Positions 46,206-57,524 of a DNA stretch of 64,000 nt are shown piece by piece. The notes below the pieces were generated by a model. The model saw nothing but the letters and a program-made list of their open reading frames with translations, was not told the DNA's origin and did not search any database. The DNA is taken from positions 1,116,001 through 1,180,000 of the forward strand of contig QYRS01000002.1 in assembly GCA_006503535.1 (NCBI GenBank). Reading direction: 5' to 3'. This DNA is from Arthrinium phaeospermum (taxonomy: Eukaryota; Ascomycota; Sordariomycetes; Amphisphaeriales; Apiosporaceae). A program made the position numbers and the translations under genes. Position 1 is the stretch's first letter. The number at the start of each line of letters is the position of its first letter.

Positions 46206-46933
46206 AGCGACGAAGGGTGTCGCTTGTGGTTTGTAGAATGGTGGCAGATGAAAGGAGCGACGGCAGACCAAGTTAACTGCGAACCGGTTGATAGATGCAC
46301 ACGACAGCCTCGGCACACATTAAATGATACGACAGTCAAAGAAAAGAGCTAAAGTACAGGTCGGTAGACATCCAATGGTGTCTATACTCGGCCTTCAACC
46401 AAATGAATCCGAGGGGTATTCATCAATGGAGGAAGGATGGGTAAAGTAGGGACCAAAGTGAAGGAATAGTTTATCGGAAGAGGCAAAACGACAATTGTAA
46501 TCGGGCCCAGTTATTCGCCGCCCAAAATTTTCTATCTTTTCGATTTGATAGGCATTGGAGTGGTATAGAAGGAAAGCTAACAGGCTAAGAACCTCTGGAG
46601 ACACTAACGAGCTTTGAGCTTAGCGGGGCACGTAAACCAGGCTTCTGGTTGGACGAAATATAGACTTGAAGAAGCAGGTACCCCACCTCCAGTTCTGCTC
46701 AGTCGTCGCACAGGTAGGTACATGATGACAACTGAGAAGAGGGCAGCTTCAATTGGGGAGCGAGCTTTAAGATTTTCCGATGGCGTAACCTGATCTCACT
46801 CATCATTGGAGAAGAAAAGACGAGAGCCGTTAGCTGTATTGATTTTCACATATCACGATCTCAATTGTCACAGACTCGGTTCGCTGTCTTAATCTACTGC
46901 CAGTCAGCTCATACTGCCACGCTGCGGCATGCG
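46206..46933. promoter_or_regulatory. shared promoter region of RPO41 and ATP25
   Basis: 728 bp between the start codons of two divergent genes, both of which act in mitochondrial gene expression. No separate gene is seen in it. Shared control is inferred from the layout only. Confidence 0.45.
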
Positions 46934-48982
46934 ATGATGGCTGCCAGACGTGCACTGGAAGTAGCAGCTTCGGCGGGTTGCTCTCAATGTCGTTCCTCTG
47001 TATTTAAGCTGTTCCTCACGCCAACCGCCCCTTATATCACATCTCAAGCATACGCGACCAGGCGTCTGGCTCTTTCAGCTCCAGCTTTGCGTCGCTTCTC
47101 CTCGGCACCTGTTCGTTCCTTGTCAAGTGAGGCTGGCCAGCCGCCATGTCCACAGGAAACAGAACTCAAAGTTGATGAAGATGACCAAGTCGCAGCAGAC
47201 TCACAAGATGCCGAGGTTCCGTGGTACCTCCAGGTAGAGCCACCCACCCATGCGCCCGTGGCCGAACCGCCGCCGTTGCCAGAGGTGCCGGCGGATTCGC
47301 CAGCTATCATTCAGTCACTGCTGGAATATGCGTCAGAGGAAATGGGTTTGGAAGAGCTCTCCCTGCTAGACTTGCGCGAGCTTAACCCGCCCGCCGCATT
47401 GGGCCCCAATCTGATCATGCTGTTTGGAAATGCTCGCAGCGAGCGCCATCTCCATGTATCTGCAAGCCGCTTGGTGCGCTGGCTACGCTACCAACACAAA
47501 GTCCATGCCGATGCCGATGGTTTACTGGGTCCGAACGAGCGTAAGACTAAGCTCCGGAGAAAAGCCAAGAGGGCGAAGCTTTTGGGAACCATGGGCACCG
47601 ATGACGCCGATGATGGCATTTCGACTGGTTGGATCTGTGTGAATCTAGGAACCCTCAACCGCAGCAGCGAGGATGTTACTGTCGTGTCGGAGGACGGCCG
47701 CGTCGCTGGTTTTGGCGTCCCCCAGAAAGGTTCTACAATCGTGGTCCAGATCATGACAGAGGCCCGAAGAGCAGAGCTGGGACTGGAGACCCTGTGGCAG
47801 AGATCACTGGAGAGACAGGCGCCCCAAAACTCGCAAAAGGATGCAGCAAATCCGGCTGCTGGCATTGCCGCTCCAGGACAAGCTTCAATAACACATCCCC
47901 CAACAAGACCACACTTGCCATCCCACCCAACGCCTGGTGCTAGCGGCCTTGCTTCAACGCAGTCCAAATCAATGTCGACTTCGTCCAGGGTCCACGATAA
48001 CCCAGCGACATCTGCTTTATCTGGGGCAGCGAACACCAACGAGCATTTAGACAGGTTGTCGCAGCAGCTCCGATACGACGGAGACGAGAAGCTTCGCACT
48101 CTTGAGCTCCTCCATACTCATATGCATCAGGCTACGAAGTCGGAGATGGAAAGTCTGCTGGCGTCTCCGGCGTTCGATCGGCTGCTGACCTTGGCCACTC
48201 AAGGCGTGCCTTCAGAATACACATGGAGTCTGCGGCTGGCTCTCGAGTGTAGGGGGCGCCAGCTCAAACACCCACTATACTCTGGAATTGACAACATCAG
48301 AACCTTGGTTACGCAATACCGCACAGATGCTATACTAGCCTCACGAGAGCAATGTCTTGATATGCTCTCTTGTATTTACTCTGCGTCAGGCGCCACCTTG
48401 CAAGAGAAGAATGCCGCAGCTCTGGATCTTCTCGACTCGCTGCATCTCCGTTATCAGAACGTCATCGCCAATGACGTCATTGTTGCGATAATTGAGGCCA
48501 TCTCCATGGACCAAGAACCGAGTATGGAAACCAAGGCTCTTCAGGCACGGCTCGAAACCCTCCTAATACAAGCCCGTTTGCCTTACATGGGCGAGGGGCT
48601 GCTGACCAAGCTTCTTGGTGTATATGCAAGGCAGCAAAACTGGGAACGGTTTTGGAAAGTTTGGCGCATACCACCCCAATACATGCAGCCGCGGTCCCGA
48701 ACGTTGTATTTGTACATGTTTCACCTGATGACGAGAACGCAGTCCTCGACTCTTTGCGCCTCCACGCTTCGCCGGTGCTTCCCCGAGATGCTGAAGGAAA
48801 ACCCTCCGGTCCAACCCGTTGGTGATATACGTGAGGCAATCCTCAGATGCGTCCGTCTTGCCGATTCCCGAGCAGAGGAGCATGCCGCGACCTTATCAGT
48901 TGATGCGGGCAACCCCGCAACGCGATCATTGGCGAATCGGGAGTTTGTCAAGCTTGTCAGGAGTATCAAATCTCTAGGTTAG
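46934..48982 (+). CDS. ATP25: ATPase synthesis protein 25, mitochondrial
   Basis: A single exon of 682 residues from the ATG at 46934, the first of two tandem ATGs; the open frame before it has only a TTG start. The N-terminus MMAARRALEVAASAG is a likely mitochondrial import signal. Residues about 135-265 form the RsfS-like domain, read from LDLRELNPPAALGPNLIMLF and ARSERHLHVSASRLVRWLRY. Those are the conserved blocks of ribosome-silencing factors. The remainder matches the helical region that stabilises the ATP9 (OLI1) mRNA in yeast, where Atp25 is cut into two working halves. It is needed for assembly of ATP synthase. The domain order and length fit the fungal family. Confidence 0.93.
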   Translation: MMAARRALEVAASAGCSQCRSSVFKLFLTPTAPYITSQAYATRRLALSAPALRRFSSAPVRSLSSEAGQPPCPQETELKVDEDDQVAADSQDAEVPWYLQVEPPTHAPVAEPPPLPEVPADSPAIIQSLLEYASEEMGLEELSLLDLRELNPPAALGPNLIMLFGNARSERHLHVSASRLVRWLRYQHKVHADADGLLGPNERKTKLRRKAKRAKLLGTMGTDDADDGISTGWICVNLGTLNRSSEDVTVVSEDGRVAGFGVPQKGSTIVVQIMTEARRAELGLETLWQRSLERQAPQNSQKDAANPAAGIAAPGQASITHPPTRPHLPSHPTPGASGLASTQSKSMSTSSRVHDNPATSALSGAANTNEHLDRLSQQLRYDGDEKLRTLELLHTHMHQATKSEMESLLASPAFDRLLTLATQGVPSEYTWSLRLALECRGRQLKHPLYSGIDNIRTLVTQYRTDAILASREQCLDMLSCIYSASGATLQEKNAAALDLLDSLHLRYQNVIANDVIVAIIEAISMDQEPSMETKALQARLETLLIQARLPYMGEGLLTKLLGVYARQQNWERFWKVWRIPPQYMQPRSRTLYLYMFHLMTRTQSSTLCASTLRRCFPEMLKENPPVQPVGDIREAILRCVRLADSRAEEHAATLSVDAGNPATRSLANREFVKLVRSIKSLG

Positions 48983-49745
48983 GAAATCGCCTACGGAAGA
49001 CACTAATCGTCCTCGGCGGTTCAGGATCTCGGGGTGTACGATGCTTTTAGGACTCATAAGCGTCTGATGGAAAGACAAGTGTACGATTGATTACACGGTT
49101 GACGTATTGTCGTGCAGTACGACGCGCCACTACGGCCTTGTTACATATTATATTGCAACTGTACTTTAACGAATGTAAATACTTCGGCCCTGGACGCCGA
49201 TATTCGTCTCTTTATTTGACAATTTGGTGTTCTTTCAGCTCCGAAAAGCGAAGCTGATTACCGAGTGCCGAGCATGCAATGCTTTATCTTGCACCGTCAA
49301 TCGTGACCGATAGATGTGCCGCGCGCAGGCGCATTGCATACATAGCTAATCAAAAGTACCGGGGCGGGCTGGTGGATCTGGCGATCGACCCCGTGAAGCT
49401 TGGCAACGGGCGGCTGCCGATTGGCTGCGGGCGCGTGGTGGCTGCATTTAGTGCAGATAGGCGGCCGTGGCATGCCTGTTGAGGTGGTATTGTTGATAGA
49501 GGATAGGGCGCACGAGTGCTTGATTGGCCCCGTTTCACCAATGGCTAGTGGTATAACCAGTCTTATACCAATCCGTCATGCGAGCATGGCATGTGGTATA
49601 AGTATGGCGCTTGGGAGGGCTCCTTTTGGATCTTGAACTCTCCTGGGACTATAGCTTCCGGGTCTTTTGTTTTCTGGCGCTGCTGTCCTTCTTGTCAAAT
49701 ACGTCTCCAGTAGCCGCCTTTATCTACAATTGTTTTTTTGTCGAG
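48983..49745. other. intergenic region upstream of the S1/P1 nuclease gene
   Basis: About 760 bp. Near the nuclease start there are three GGTATAA words (49550, 49563 reverse, 49595) within 52 bp. Otherwise nothing beyond a short CT-rich leader is seen. Confidence 0.45.
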
Positions 49746-50900
49746 ATGATAATCCCCGTCGGTGCCAACGCGGCGGCCGCCGCCGTTTTCCTGCTGCTGC
49801 CCTCGGCCGTCCGGGCCTGGGCGCCATGGGCCACGAGACGGTGGCGTACATCGCCACCGACTTCGTCGCCGCGGACACCCGGACCTACTTCCAGGCCCTC
49901 CTGGCCGACACCTCGGCCGACTACCTCGCGTCGGTCGCGGCCTGGGCCGACCCGTTCGGCCACACCGAGGCCGGCAAGTTCTCGTCCGGCTTCCACTACA
50001 TCGACGCCCAGGACAGCCCGCCCTCGAGCTGCGGCGTCGACCTGGCGCGCGACTGCGGCGAGGGCGGGTGCATCGTGACCGCCATCGCGAACTATGTGAG
50101 TAGATGACGGCCCGGGCCTAGTGCTCGATCGCGTTGGCACGCTTTCGTTCGATGGAACGGGGTCGAGAGACGAGAAAGTAAACAGCAAGCTAACATGACA
50201 TTCTCGTGGTAGACCAACCGCCTGCTGGACGCGGATTTGGAATCATCAGAACGCCAGATTGCTGCCAAGGTATGTGTATCTGCCATCAAGTGTATAGCTT
50301 TCGACAGTGTGGCTGCTTGCAAAATCAAATTCTCACCCTGCTTTGTAGATGGTGATCCATTTCCTCGGAGATATAGGCCAGCCGCTGCACAACGAGAACC
50401 TCGAAAGGGGCGGCAACGAGATTCCCGTCGAGTATAGTGGCGACGAGACCAACTTGCACCACGTCTGGGACTCCCAGATCCCCGAGTCCGTCTCGGGCGG
50501 CTCGTCACTGGGCTCTGCCAGGTCATGGGCTGACTCTTTAACCACGGGTACGTAGTCCTCCCCTCAGCCCCTTCAAGGGATACACCGTATGCATGATTTC
50601 AACGGTGATGCTGATTCTGTAATCCTGATAGCCATCAAATCTGGCATTTACGAATCCCAAGCTGCTGACTGGGTGAGCGGGTTGAGCCTTACGGATGCGC
50701 AGAACACCACACTGGGCTGGGCAACCGAGTCCAATGCCTACGTCTGCTCGACCGTGCTCGAGGGGGGTGTCAGTGCCGTGGAGGACCAGGACCTGAGCGG
50801 CGATTACACGACGACGGCACAGCCGGTTGTTTCCCTGCAGATCGCCAAACAGGGGTACCGCCTAGCCAAGTGGCTCGATGCTATTGCTTCTGCTGTTTAA
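49746..50900 (+). pseudogene. secreted S1/P1-type zinc nuclease with a one-base frameshift
   Basis: Four exons (49746-50095, 50213-50269, 50349-50547, 50632-50900) would give about 291 residues if one base were added. The signal peptide starts MIIPVGANAAAAAVFLLLPS and ends before RAW in one frame. The enzyme body GAMGHETVAYIATDF runs in another. The switch falls in a run of three G at about 49818-49820, where four would be needed to keep the frame. The mature enzyme should begin with that Trp, whose backbone binds zinc. Other zinc ligands are intact: GHETV, FHYID, HFLGDIGQPLH and LHHVWD. The family cuts single-stranded DNA and RNA and 3'-phosphate bonds outside the cell. All exons and splice sites after the shift are clean, so a sequencing error or very recent loss is likelier than an old pseudogene. 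Confidence 0.8.
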
Positions 50901-51540
50901 CCACCAAGTCACAATTGGGGGAAATAACTTGGATAGTTGAATAGCAAAAGAGATATGCTGTATTAATCGGTAGTTATTGACAAAGCTGAAATTCATTCAA
51001 GCCCGCCTTGATCCATTACTGCACTTGCGCTGATGGTGCCTGCTATGTAGCTGATTGCTTTAGCAGTACGGGGGTGGAGTCCCGGGCCTGTGGATGATGT
51101 GACCCATTTACTTCCCACCAATTCCCTACTATCAGCAATTTTCACCATGTTCCTTTTATTTTTGTTGGTGTTCGGGGTAGTGGTTCTTCCGAGGGCAACA
51201 TGGGCGCTGGCGGCACTAGTTGAAAAGCACTGGTTGAAGTGTACGATACAGAAAAAGAAGATGAAGAAGAGAGGGAGAAAGAGAGAGATGAGGAAGGAGG
51301 ACGGATATGTGTTATTATTTATATTGTTGAATTATTTATGGTGGTATATTCCATGAGAACCCTACCTACCCCTATCTATCCAAGTCATGGGGTCTAGACT
51401 GCAGTTGTCTAAGATGACAACATGGGATAGCCACGAGGCGCATCAAGACAATAAACACCACGTTTCCCACAAAAACGAACACACCTGCACCAATGCCCAA
51501 CGACGCCAGCGCCTATATAAAGAACCTACCTTACCATACC
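50901..51540. other. convergent region between nuclease and RING genes
   Basis: 640 bp between two facing stops. A short open frame at 51090-51356 has a hydrophobic start and a Lys/Arg run, but no homology cue and no splice partner. I do not call it. Confidence 0.45.
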
Positions 51541-52761
51541 TTACCATCTGGGAGCGTTATCCCGATGCCAATTCCTAGCCGACCGCGCCAACCCGCCGAT
51601 GCAAGCAAAAAGCCGCCTCTCCTGCGCGTTCATAAGCGTCCCCTGCGCCGCGTGCGACGCCGTCAGATTCTCGTCGAGCCAGGCGCGGAGCTCGCGGTCC
51701 GCCTTGCGGTCGCGGCAGGGCCCGCAGTGGGCGTCGACGCGGCCGCCCTCGGGGAGGGTCAGGGGCAGCTGCTGCGCGCGCGGGAGGAGCCGGTTGTACT
51801 CGCGCACGCGGACGGTGCAGCGGCACTGGCGGTAGAGGAGGCGGAAGCGGCAGAGCGGGCAGGTCGGGTCGAGGCCGTCGTCGTCCTGGTCGCGCATCCA
51901 GCGGTCCAGGCAGTGGGCGCCGATCATGTGGCCGCACGGCAGCACCGAGAAGGGCTCGAGGGGCGCGTCGGGGAAGTTGTTGGGCGAGACCCGGGCGGGC
52001 ACGTCGAGCAGGAAGTGGCAGCACGGGCACTCCAGGTCCAGCAGCACGGGCTCGCCCGTCAGCGGGTCCAGGCCCGTGTCGATGTACGGTGCCACGTCCC
52101 GGAACTGCGACGTGTCGGAGAGGACCCTCTGCTGTTGGCGGACGGGCTCTTGGTAGTAGAGATACAGGTTCATCAGCTCTTTCGGCAGATTCGCCGGGGG
52201 TGGTACATACATCTGTCCCTGTGCCTGTAGCTGCGGCTGCAGATGCGGCTGGAGCGGTATGTCAACTACCCTAGAAGGCGGAGCGTGGCTGGGGTCACTC
52301 ACTTCCTCACGTGGAGGGGCAGGCCTCAGCTCACGGAGGGTTCTTACAGGGGCTGTCCCTCCAGGAACCGTCTCTTCGGGAATCGGGGTCAGATCAACCG
52401 TAGGAATAGGAGCCGTTTGAAGAGGAGCAGGCGCCGGCTCTTGGGGGATAGCAATGACTGGCTGAGGCGGCGGGGGAGGCGGGGGCGCTACAGGGGTCGA
52501 CGGTGGTGGTGGGGGAGGTGGAGGAGTTATAGGGGGTGAAGGTGGAGGCAGAGGTACCAGAGGCTCACTTGCACCTCGTCTATAGTTCGGTGGTAAGGAA
52601 GCAGGAGCACTTGTGCTTCGCCTGTAGGGTACATGCCACTCTTCCACCGCCGCTTCAGACGTGTTGGTTGCCATTGCTAAGAAAGAGGTGGTGTCCATTG
52701 CTTGAAAGGAGGTGATGTTTATGCCTATGAACCCTAAGCATATAGTGTCAGGTTCCTGCAT
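51541..52761 (-). CDS. proline-rich RING-finger protein
   Basis: A single exon of 406 residues. Residues about 70-140 contain poly-proline tracts (PPPPPPPP) and further Pro-rich sequence. The RING-like domain lies at about residues 255-315, with ECPCCHF, VLPCGHMIGAHCLDRWM and DPTCPLCRF supplying the zinc-binding Cys and His. The first pair (C-x-C-C-H) departs from the usual C-x2-C spacing, so the exact ligand set is unclear. A Cys-rich tail (RQCRCTVRV, AHCGPCRDRKAD) follows. RING proteins usually act as ubiquitin ligases, and Pro-rich arms recruit partners. The function here is inferred from the domain only. The first ATG at 52759-52761 is used; in-frame ATGs 20 and 29 codons later are alternatives. 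Confidence 0.75.
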   Translation of the reverse strand: MQEPDTICLGFIGINITSFQAMDTTSFLAMATNTSEAAVEEWHVPYRRSTSAPASLPPNYRRGASEPLVPLPPPSPPITPPPPPPPPSTPVAPPPPPPPQPVIAIPQEPAPAPLQTAPIPTVDLTPIPEETVPGGTAPVRTLRELRPAPPREEVSDPSHAPPSRVVDIPLQPHLQPQLQAQGQMYVPPPANLPKELMNLYLYYQEPVRQQQRVLSDTSQFRDVAPYIDTGLDPLTGEPVLLDLECPCCHFLLDVPARVSPNNFPDAPLEPFSVLPCGHMIGAHCLDRWMRDQDDDGLDPTCPLCRFRLLYRQCRCTVRVREYNRLLPRAQQLPLTLPEGGRVDAHCGPCRDRKADRELRAWLDENLTASHAAQGTLMNAQERRLFACIGGLARSARNWHRDNAPRW

Positions 52762-53059
52762 ATGAGCAATGTGAGCCGCAGCCTATGGCTTTATATCGAC
52801 TGTTGCACAGGGAGAGACAAAGCGGATTGTTTGGCTAGAACAGCTTGGAAGACAAAAACTGACAAGAACAATAGTTACTTGTGCCTGTCAGTCAAATTGA
52901 CAAACCACAGGACAAAGACATTGTTCGCTACTATTTATATCCAACAACCAACCTGTATGTATGCTGAACAACTAAGCAGGAAAAGATGCTGGGACAATTT
53001 CACCAAGAAGGTAACGCATACTTACTTTAAGCAGGTATGATATTTGCTGATGGGCCTAC

Positions 53060-54356
53060 TTACGCACCCAGTGCCTCGCGTAGCATAGGGGCAATTTGCT
53101 TCCGGCTATTTTTAATGTTTGCTTGGCTCCAGCACCTCCTCCAAAGGTCTTTTTCGTCGACGTCAAGACTGCCGTTATTCCAAGGGCTCAAGCCCAGCTG
53201 TTCGCTGCATCGCTTCTCGAAGTTCTGAGCTGCTTGGACGGCCTTCTCTGATTGTGCCCATACCAACATCTCTCTCTTGAATCTACCATCGTTCGAAGAT
53301 GTCGTCAGAACGGCCATGAGCCCCAGGTCCTTCTCCTTGATCCATTCGCCTATCGCCTCTGCCAGCGCGTCCTCGCCTCCGGCCTTCTTGGCCAAGAACG
53401 CGAAATCCTGGGGTACCGACGACGTACCCAGCCGCACACCGGCGTCCTCCCATTCCTTGTAATCCTTACGTAGAATATCGCGTAATGACAGCGACGTGAT
53501 GTCTTCCTTCAGGTGCGCAACCTCGTCATGGAATGCCTTCCTCTCATAGGATCCTGACGAGCCACTTGAGTTACTGGCGGCCACAAGCCCGGCGCCGCCT
53601 TTCAGTTTGGACTCAAGGTAGGTTGCAGCGTCTGTGTCAAACTCGGTCGTCTTATCAGCGTTCTTCAGGTTGGAAGTGTCGATCAAGATGGGGCCAAGGC
53701 CCAGGTAGGCCAAATTTGTATCGACTGCCTGTGTTTCCTCCTCGGACGAGGACGAGGACGATGAGGCAGAGAGCGCGTCCCAGGCGTCGCGACATTGTGC
53801 CACGACGAGGCTTGCGCAACTCCCGCTCTTCTCAATGACTCGCAACGGGCTGTCCCGGGGCACCTTCCCCTCGTCGGCGTGGTGGTCGATGCACGCCTCG
53901 ACCTGAGCGCTGTAGAACTGGGCCAGCTGGCCTGTCAGGGCGTTGTGGTCAACGAGCAGCCAGCGCGTGTCCGCAGGACTCAGGTTCTCGGGCCCTGGTA
54001 GCTCAGAGAGGGTGATAACATCCTCGGGTGCGGTTCCCGCGCGGCGCAGCACCGAGGTAAATTCGGGGCGCAGTGACAAGTCATCTCGCGGGATGTGACA
54101 AAGAGGAATGTGCAATGTGTGTGGTGGCGAATAGGTGCGTAGATAGGCCAGTAAAATGGCCGAGCACAGGGAGTCGAGGTCTAGGGACTGGTCAGACTCA
54201 GACTCGACGGCATCAAGGCGATATGAGGCCGGTAGACTTACCAGCCGACTCGTTGCCCACGACGAAGGTGAGAGGCGTTTGTCGTTTGGAGGGCGGGGCG
54301 GTTAGAGCTGTACGGGCCCTGGCCAGAAAGGCTTTGACTGACGTTCGGGGTGTCAT
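53060..54356 (-). CDS. PPX1: exopolyphosphatase (Ppx1-type DHH/DHHA2 phosphoesterase)
   Basis: Two exons (54356-54242 and 54180-53060) over a 61-nt intron give 411 residues; yeast Ppx1 has 397. The splice restores VGNESADLDSLCSAILLAYL, the first metal-binding motif. LLVDHNAL and the signature IDHHADEG (the DHH motif) follow. The metal-binding PILIDTSNL block comes after them. The C-terminal part is the DHHA2 substrate domain, including LMAVLTTSSNDGRFKRE. The enzyme removes terminal phosphate from inorganic polyphosphate chains. A Ser run (residues about 155-165) is a low-complexity insert before the metal-binding block. The call is firm on motif order. Confidence 0.93.
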
Positions 54357-55596
54357 TTCGTGCCGAGTGCTGCTTCCTTTGAGCCCCGTACAAAGAGATA
54401 TTGTATAAGAGGGTACGAATTCGGATTTCTGGTTTGGATGATGCTCAATCCACAGTATACTCGGTGTTTGAGCCGTCCGCAGTCCACTAATCGTCAAGCC
54501 CTTGGCCCCGAAGACTTGCATGCCCCACCACTGGTTGGAGGCGCACCACGCCTTCACGTGAAAGTGGGCGTATGCCTCCTATGAACACAACACAAATCCC
54601 TAAGCATAGGTAGAGAATGCATCTGGTCAAGTCTGCGACGTGAACTATGTCTTACCGTGAAGTTGACAGACCAATGAAAGATTTGGAGAATCACTCTAAG
54701 TCAGATGCCCCAACGCTAGCCAGACTTTGCTGACATGGTTCGTTTGCAGACGTAAAGCTAGGTATTGTCTCACAACCTAACCTTTACTTACATATTCGTT
54801 GCTTTGCGCACTCATCTGTGCTCCGCTCCTTGCTCACTTGCATGGAAACAGCTATATTAATATTGTCTTGCCATCTACTTCTTGACCCCATTGATTTTCG
54901 AGGTGCATTCTGCTAATCATGCATCGCATCTTCCTACGAACCGCCGGAACGGGTATAAATCATTCCCCGGTTCCCTCATTATCGTCATGTGATGAGCCTG
55001 GCTGCAGAACAATCGACGGGTAGCAGTGGTGTTTTTGCCTACGAGCCTACCTTGATCGATCATGTTTTGGTGGTCCGGAAGTAGTTTGCGACCGGCTCAG
55101 TGCAACATACATACCTACATATGACGCCTCATGGCCGCCGCAGGGGAAGACCAATCACTGCATATACCCGACTAAATGCAGCCCCCATGAATGGATGAAT
55201 GATTACCAGAGCCCCATTTTCTGCTATGCTGACAGCTGATGTTGCACAACCACTTGCTGCCATTGAGCCGGATACTGTCGGGGAAGGGAAGCATGGCGCG
55301 CTTGCGTATAGAATGTAACCCCCATAACGGTCCCATCCAATCACACGTACCAAGAATTTGTATGCATTGCGTCGATTGGCGTCGCGTTTTCCGGATATGG
55401 CGATGCCATGCCCTTCTAGAGGATTATATGCATGTCCCCAGAGCCGAGAGTGCGGAGTTCGAATGCCCCTGTGTTGGGGGTCATATATTCACCTCATGCT
55501 CTTTAAAGCAGAGGGACGGGGTCGTTGGGAGGGGTTTGGGAGCTCGATCTTCATTTTCATACTGCCACAGCAGGTTGTAGTCTGCACTTGCCTATC
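54357..55596. other. divergent upstream region of PPX1 and the P450 gene
   Basis: 1.24 kb between two divergent starts. AT-rich patches occur near 54780-54900. No extra gene or RNA is recognised. Confidence 0.45.
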
Positions 55597-57524
55597 ATGA
55601 CGAGTCTATTGTTTCTTCCCGTGCTTGTAGCACTGGGCTACGTGCTCACGAAGTTGTTGCGAATCGGTATGCACCGGTCACGCCTCATATAACAATGGTT
55701 TACTTGAAGAGAAATACGTGCTGACGCCGAGAGTCTACAGGCCGCCGACCTCCAGGCTACCCTCCCGGGCCCCCTACCGTGCCCTTACTCGGAAACCTAC
55801 ACCTCATGCCCAAAGAGAATCCACATTTGCAGATGAAGAAGTGGGCAGAGGAATACGGGTTAGCCCAAGATACATGTTGTTCAGCAATACTTGGATTTAG
55901 CTAACCGTTGGCAGTCCTGTTTTCTCCTTGATGCTTGGGACCCAGGCGACAATTGTGCTCAGTTCAGACCAAGCCGTCAAGGACCTGCTCGATAAGCGAG
56001 GAAGCATCTATAACTCCCGCCCGGACTTGTACATAGCGAGGATCGTTAGCAACAACCATCGAATGCTCTTTATGGTATGATTGTCTCTCGCCCATTACCG
56101 ACGCTCACGGAAAGCAACTTACTCTGAGGGCAGCATGGAGAGCGATGGAGAGTCATCCACAAGCTCTTTCATGTCATTTTAAATGTCCGGGCCGCCAAAG
56201 CATATGTGCCGTACCAGGATCTTGAGGCCAAACGGTTGATGTGTGGCCTTCTGTATGAACCCGATCTATGGATTGATCACGTTCGCCGCTTCACCACCTC
56301 TCTCGTCACGCAAATGATATACGGCTTCCGAACAACCAGTATCCACGATCCACAGTTGAAGCGCCTCTACGATGTCGTCGACGAGTTTGTGCCGACTGTG
56401 GGCTCTACGGGGGCCGCTTTATTTGATCTATATCCAATCTTGAGAAAATTTCCGGACTGGATGCTTCCGGCAAAGAAAAAAGCCAAAATTCAGCATGCAA
56501 ATGAAAAGGAGTTATTCCTTGATCACTGGACCGCGTGTAAGGAGCGAATCAACAACAAAACCTCACTGGTATGGACTGCCCGCATCTATTTCTCCGTACC
56601 CGTCTGATTACTCACCACATTTCGCAGCCATGCTTCGGTGTCGACGTCTTCAATGCCCAAAAAGGGGGCGACTTCTCGGACGATGAAGCTGCTTACGTTG
56701 CTGCCACCATCCTTGAGGCTGGCTATGATACCACAGCCAATACCATAATGGGATTCATGGAGGCAATGCTACTATACCCAGACACCCAGAAAGCAGCCCA
56801 GGAAGAGCTTGATCGTGTCTGCGGTGGAAGAATGCCCGTGATCGACGACGCACCAAACCTGCCATACATTCGAGCCATTGTCAAGGAGACCTTGCGCTGG
56901 ATGCCCACGGCTATTCTGGGGGTACCCCACTGTGCAATGAGGGATGATGATTACATGGGCTATAAGATACCGAAGAATGCCTCCATGGTAACCAACGTGT
57001 GGTAAGTGGTATATTCTGGAGATGCCCGGTGCTGTCTGATTGTGGCCATCTACTAAGATTCTGCTTACAGGGGCATCCACCGAGACCCCAAGCGCTACGC
57101 CCACCCCGACATCTTCGATCCCACGCGCTACCTGGGCGACGACCAGATCGCCGCCGAGGCCGCCGCCAACCCCGACGTGTCCAAGCGAGACCATTTCGTG
57201 TTCGGGTCCGGACGCCGCATCTGCGTCGGCATGCACACGGCCGAGCGCTCCCTATTCCTCGCCATGTCCCGGATCCTCTGGACGCTGCGCGTCGAGAAGG
57301 CGGTCGGCCCCGACGGCCGCGAGGTCACGCCGGACCCTGCGAGGCTGTCGCAGGGGTTCTTGGTCCACCCTGAGCCGTTCCCCATGAAGCTGACGGCGCG
57401 GAGTGCAGAGCGTGCGCAGACGGTCCGGGAGGAGTGGGGGCGCTGCGAGACTTTGCTCGATGCTAATCAGCAGTGGAAAGCGGTGCCCGAGGGGATGAAG
57501 TTCTCGGCGTCTGCTTCTGAGTAA
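55597..57524 (+). CDS. cytochrome P450 monooxygenase (OrdA-like)
   Basis: Six exons (55597-55666, 55741-55858, 55915-56074, 56134-56568, 56628-57001, 57071-57524) give 536 residues. An N-terminal membrane anchor ([20 protein letters not shown]) is followed by the proline hinge [20 protein letters not shown]. The I helix carries [12 protein letters not shown], the K helix KETLRW (ExxR), and the haem loop [12 protein letters not shown] with Cys437 as iron ligand. All catalytic landmarks are present. Overall wording ([28 protein letters not shown]) is closest to the OrdA/O-methylsterigmatocystin-oxidoreductase-like group, whose substrates vary. There is no polyketide synthase, terpene cyclase or transporter nearby, so the substrate is unknown. 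It acts in the ER membrane with P450 reductase. Confidence 0.92.

Noticed and set aside
46206..46316. 37 additional codons before the RPO41 ATG
   Set aside because: They begin with GTG, and the ATG at 46205 already gives a normal mitochondrial import signal.
51090..51356. 88-residue frame with a hydrophobic start and a Lys/Arg run
   Set aside because: No homologue is recalled. The composition switches from hydrophobic to simple Lys/Arg repeat sequence, and it lies between two facing gene ends. Probably random.
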